Positions 34,244 through 38,413 of a stretch of 38,413 bases of DNA are shown here, one piece after another; position 1 is the stretch's first letter, and each line of letters starts with the position of its first letter. Source of the stretch: Entrophospora sp. SA101 (taxonomy: Eukaryota > Glomeromycota > Glomeromycetes > Entrophosporales > Entrophosporaceae); the NCBI GenBank assembly GCA_958430865.1, contig CAUDNR010004418.1:5000-43412 (forward strand). Direction: 5' to 3'. The notes under the pieces are model-generated. The model was given only the letters and a program-made list of their open reading frames with translations. It did not search any database and was not told the origin of the DNA. Both the position numbers and the translations under genes were made by a program.

Positions 34244-34473
34244 GATGAACTTTAACGCATGAATATTTTTGATAATCAATCAAAAAAAAATGCAAATTTT
34301 GGAAATGATCTTCATTTTCTTCATTTACTTGTAACACAAATATGGTTCAACCATTATTATTGCTCGCTAGCGCAATGCAAAATGGTAAAAGATGCAATGC
34401 AAAATGGCAAAAAATTGCAAATGAAAATTGTGATATGAAAATTAAAATATTCTTATTGAAATACAAACTTTAA

Positions 34474-34671
34474 TTGATGATTCGTCTATGATTTTATGGT
34501 GATCAGCGGAGGAAATCGACACAAAAATGTCCAATAAAGTACCTTTCTTTGCGTATTCCTATGTACATCTATATATATATATTATTTTATCTTTATTGAA
34601 AAAAAATCTCCTACTTTGGTAAAGATTAGTATTTCCGCAGCAAGTCCGCTAATTCATAGACGGATCATCAA
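34474..34671. mobile_element. TTAA-flanked MITE, right-arm copy
   Basis: Mirror of 12201-12398, flanked by TTAA at 34470-34473 and 34672-34675. It was present before the inverted duplication, because both copies and their flanks are identical. Confidence 0.7.
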
Positions 34672-35151
34672 TTAAGCATTTAATAGAATATTGTTTATAT
34701 AATTATGTGAATTAATCTTATGAATAATGACAAAAAAGAATAAATGTCATGCTGACAATTATCTTTTAGAAAAGATTTGGTCTTTTTATCTTTATATCTG
34801 TTGAAACAAATGCTTTAACTAATTCATTTTTGTATTTAATTTATTCTTTTTCGATATATCGGTAAAGTTATTTGACAAGAATTATTACCATTTGAGGCTT
34901 GCTTTTTACTGGTGTAGCTTGATTTCGTGATTGCTCGTCTAGTATAGATAGATTTTCTTTTATGATTTACAATATGTGAGCAATATTTACAAAATAAGTT
35001 TATTATTGCTTGCGTAATATTAATCTCCTTTATTGAGTATTTAACCATTTTGAATTTTGAGAATAAATTTTTTATTCTCAAAAAGATTCTTAAAAAATAT
35101 GTATTCATTTAGAGTAAAGATGGGTCAAATCATATGAACGCTTGAGGGTTA

Positions 35152-35502
35152 CAGAATACGGCATATGACATACGGAAAGTGCACATATTTCCAAGATTAC
35201 GACATAGTTATGACATAGTCGTGTCGTAACTACGAGGTATAGTGCGGCAATATACCTGCATCCTTAACTTAGAGCTTATCGGTCAAATCGAACGCCCGGG
35301 TTCGAATCGCCAAATTCTAATCATCGAGTATTCAAACCGAGAGAACCATTAAATTATTCAAACATTCGTTGCCTTTTCAGTAAAGATTTTTAAATCAAAA
35401 AGTTGGTTCGAATCATTGAAATGACTCGGTGGTTCAAATCAGTTTGGTTCGCATAATTGGCTTGAACTAAAAAATTTTAACGATTACGGTTCGAATCGGT
35501 CC
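35152..35502. repeat. GAACC-rich repeat and hairpin block, right-arm copy
   Basis: Mirror of 11370-11720. The adjacent 90-codon plus-strand frame at 35510-35782 (MQCKRIFSSRIISDADSRNY..., mirror of 11090-11362) has no recognisable domain and is not called as a gene. Confidence 0.4.
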
Positions 35503-36826
35503 ATACAATATGCAATGCAAACGCATATTCTCATCAAGAATTATTTCTGACGCGGATTCACGCAACTATCACACCACACACGTAGTTTTACTCCGGCTAA
35601 TTATTATATTCAATAATTTTTATGCAAATGTTATAACAATATATATTAAAACTTATGAGTATAATAAATATTATGGAGGAAAAAATTTCCTAATGCTATT
35701 ACCCAACAAGGAACTTGTCTATTTATCCATAAAAAATACACACCAACGATACCATGTCCATGTAATAGGCAAATGGGATTAGATAATTGCACCCCGGAAT
35801 AACAGCTTTTAATGAGAATTACTTGCTTTGTCTATAACTGAAATCGCAGCCACCAACCCGTGGTGGGAACCAACTTATTAAGTAAATCATTAATATTATT
35901 CATTTATACTAGGCAACAAGACCATATCGGCCAACCCTCTACACTCATCAGCGGTTTGCTACGTACAGATAAAATAAATAAATCATTGTTGTGGTGTGCA
36001 GTGAACTCGATTTAGGGAATTTAGGGTTTAACGGATAAAAATTTCAAATGATATACTTCCTTTTACAAATCACCTAGATGCCAGCGAATTTATTATGATT
36101 GACCAAAATCTTGTTCTTCGATTGTAAATCGACAATCAGAAAATGAAGTTGAAGATGACAATGACGAAACAAATGAAACCTAAACCAACAGTTACTGATA
36201 CAGAGGTCATAAAAGGTTTGAAAGTGACACTCAAATATGTATAAAAAAAATCTAGACGTTGATTAGAAATGTCAATAGATTAAAAAGAGAAATTTCTTAT
36301 AAAAGTTCTCGGAAAAAGTGCAAATGAGAATAGAAGATTATTATATGATATATATAAAATGAAATTATTTTTATTTTATTTTTTATCTTTATTATTTTAG
36401 TTATCATTAAGGCTTTTTAGTATTAGTATATCACATGATTTGATTATAAGATCTGTTATATCTTGCTTTTACGGATATCTCGGATAAATTTTTTAGAACG
36501 AACATATCTATTTGCATTCGATTTCATTCTCTTCTTGTTTACATAGTGAATATCGATTTAACGGATGTGTAAGTCAAATGCAAATCGATGATAATAATAC
36601 TAATGAATCTGAAAATGAAAAATCAAATCGAAGGCAGTAATGATATCAACTTTAAAACCCAAAAACCAATCTCAGTTAAGGCTTTGTCTTATTACTAAAA
36701 TGTAAAAATTATTTCAATAGTTTTGGCATGATATATATATTATCGAAATTTACACTTTAATTTATATTATATATTTTTCTTTTATTATTGTGGTTCTAAT
36801 TATCATTGATTTCACCATTCATTTCA

Positions 36827-37038
36827 GATGTGTTTCCATTTCCCCAGGACACCATGTGTATCAGGATCATTAGTTTTATAATAACTCCAAATTTGCCCTC
36901 TAAGTCAACCTCCAGTTTGTCGCTTATGCTTTAATTCTGCTGATTTGTATTAGATGACATATATCCTTCAGAATATGTATTGGCTTGAGATGATACATTC
37001 GAAAATAAATTTAAAGAGGAAGTTGGACTTTCGATCAT
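36827..37038 (-). pseudogene. BED/hAT-like relic, right-arm copy
   Basis: Mirror of 9834-10045, carrying the same stops. Confidence 0.4.
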
Positions 37039-37115
37039 TTTAATAGGAAACAAAGGTTTATAAATGTCACAAGACTATAATGTTGACTTTAGGCACGGTT
37101 GTTAGCCGACTATTA

Positions 37116-37463
37116 CAGTCAAAGCTCGTTAAATTCATAGGTTCGGCACAGTAAATTTTATGAATTTATCGAATTATTCCAATTATCGAGATTTGTTATT
37201 ACTATAAAAGGATGGGATTTTCAGGAAAATGAATGGGATTGGCTACTACTTATTATAGAACGAGATTTCATATATTTCATATACAAAAAGTCAGAGGGTT
37301 ATGAATTTATCGAATTATTCCAATTATCGAGATTTTATTATTTCTTATAAATATGAAATTATCGAATAAATTTTTAATATAAGTGGCAATAGTTCCTGAA
37401 AAATTATGAACTTAAAGAATTACGTATGAATTTATCGCATATGAATTTAACGAACTTTGACTG
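37116..37463 (-). mobile_element. Tc1/pogo-like MITE, right-arm copy
   Basis: Mirror of 9409-9756, with the same TA flanks, terminal repeats and internal 36-base direct repeat. Confidence 0.85.
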
Positions 37464-37640
37464 TAATTAAATTTCATTATAACAATTTTTGATTTTAGGC
37501 ACGGTTTTTAACAAATTATTAATTAAACTTCACATAACATTTTACAATGCAACAACAAACTGAAACTAAAATGATAAATGCCAAAACTATTTCATCATTT
37601 AAATTAGTTAAGTTGGCATCATTAGCAATCACACTGTAAG

Positions 37641-38413
37641 TAAATAATAAAAATTTTCGTTTGTGCCGTGTAGATAATTTTTATTAATATTAATATATAC
37701 TGTAATATGTGTACATGTTATATATACACTAAATAAATAGATATACTGTACTATGTATATTGGTGGTTTTTTATTCAATTTTTGTTCAAGCTCGTTTTTT
37801 TAATTTCTTACTGATTTCATCTTCTATCCGCTCTAATTTAATGTTTATTGGTTTTTTTCAGTTTAGATATCCCAAATTTCTTAAACTCGTCAGATATACA
37901 TTACTGCCATCAATTTTTATTACTCTTTTGTGAATGTCATCGATTAGTACATTGTAAGTTCCAAAAATTAGTAAATCCAAAGTGATTAAATTATTTAATT
38001 AAAAACTTAAATTCCGTCAAAATATTTTAATATATTTACAATATATCTGGACCAATCTTCTCTGTGACGTTGTTTAGGAAGTAAATAAAACAGTTCAGTG
38101 TCAGCTATATAATCCTTGCTTTTCGAGTTCATTTCTATCAACTTTTTCAATAGTATTACTGGGTAGACCAATAAGTATAGTCATGCACTCCATGGGTGGC
38201 CATGATACGGTCCATTGGTTTTCATTAATGGCAATGGACCAGATCAAAACTCATTGGTCTCAATGGATCCAGCCTATTACAACCCTGATGCACGCTGTAA
38301 CTATTAATGTAAATCCAGCATATAAAATTACCAGATAAGGATCATCTAGTAATTCCAAGATTCAAATGTGCTGTTATCATCTATAAAATAAATAAAATTA
38401 TTATAAATATTTA
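37641..38413 (-). pseudogene. Dead channel copy, right arm, cut by the window end
   Basis: Mirror of 8459-9231. It carries the same frame breaks, the same lost splice acceptor and the same hAT-like insertion as copy C. The window stops within the pore intron, so the pore exon itself is not seen on this side. Confidence 0.85.
38191..38287 (-). mobile_element. hAT-like miniature element, right-arm copy
   Basis: Mirror of 8585-8681 with the same imperfect 8-bp flanks, so the insertion predates the duplication. Confidence 0.7.

Larger units (their letters stand above)
26047..38413 (-). repeat. Right arm of giant inverted repeat
   Basis: Reverse complement of 8459-20825. It begins inside the duplicated Asn-rich coding sequence and runs to the last base of the window still matching the left arm, so the duplication continues outside. 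Near-total identity including microsatellites means very recent duplication, continuing gene conversion, or an assembly or amplification artefact. A missed-adapter read would give a palindrome without a spacer, whereas here 5.2 kb of unrelated DNA separates the arms. Confidence 0.97.

Overview
This window looks like nuclear DNA of a filamentous fungus, most likely an arbuscular mycorrhizal fungus (Glomeromycotina, Rhizophagus-like). It is extremely AT-rich, with Asn/Gln homopolymers, short introns with CTAAT-type branch sites, an ion-channel family ending in the 'IIAEIE.YYL...QR..KDWFPD' signature, and a kinase relic of the 'ILEW..FEQFDDI..L.EGGFSSI..ATW' type. The lineage is inferred from protein style, not from any search.

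The dominant structure is a very large, essentially perfect inverted duplication. Bases 8459-20825 reappear in reverse complement as 26047-38413. Every paired coordinate sums to 46872, so there is no net indel along 12,367 bp, and every segment I compared matched, including a 10-base homopolymer. The arms flank a 5,221 bp unique spacer (20826-26046). The right arm is still matching at the last base of the window, so its true length is unknown.

Layout: 1-2600 holds repeat fragments, a decayed Zn-cluster-like gene, a truncated channel tail and an unidentified coding remnant. 2739-4999 is a three-exon six-transmembrane channel gene. 5970-7100 (minus) is a dead DDE transposase. 8329-9231 is a second, dead channel copy carrying a hAT-like miniature element; it opens the left arm. 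The rest of the left arm holds a pogo/Tc1-like MITE, a BED/hAT-like relic, a TTAA-flanked MITE, about 6.9 kb of gene-free AT-rich DNA, and an intact Asn-rich acidic protein gene (19698-20849). The spacer carries that gene's AT-rich 3' flank, a kinase pseudogene and the 3' end of an unknown minus-strand gene. The right arm repeats the left arm in mirror image.

The inner breakpoint lies inside the Asn-rich gene. The left copy keeps its acidic tail (383 aa). The right copy is cut after residue 376 and reads on into foreign sequence (418 aa). The two copies point at each other and share all visible upstream DNA. The clearest leads are the inverted duplication with its chimeric gene, and the channel gene in which a 22-bp loss in the pore exon appears to be frame-compensated by reading through an intron.
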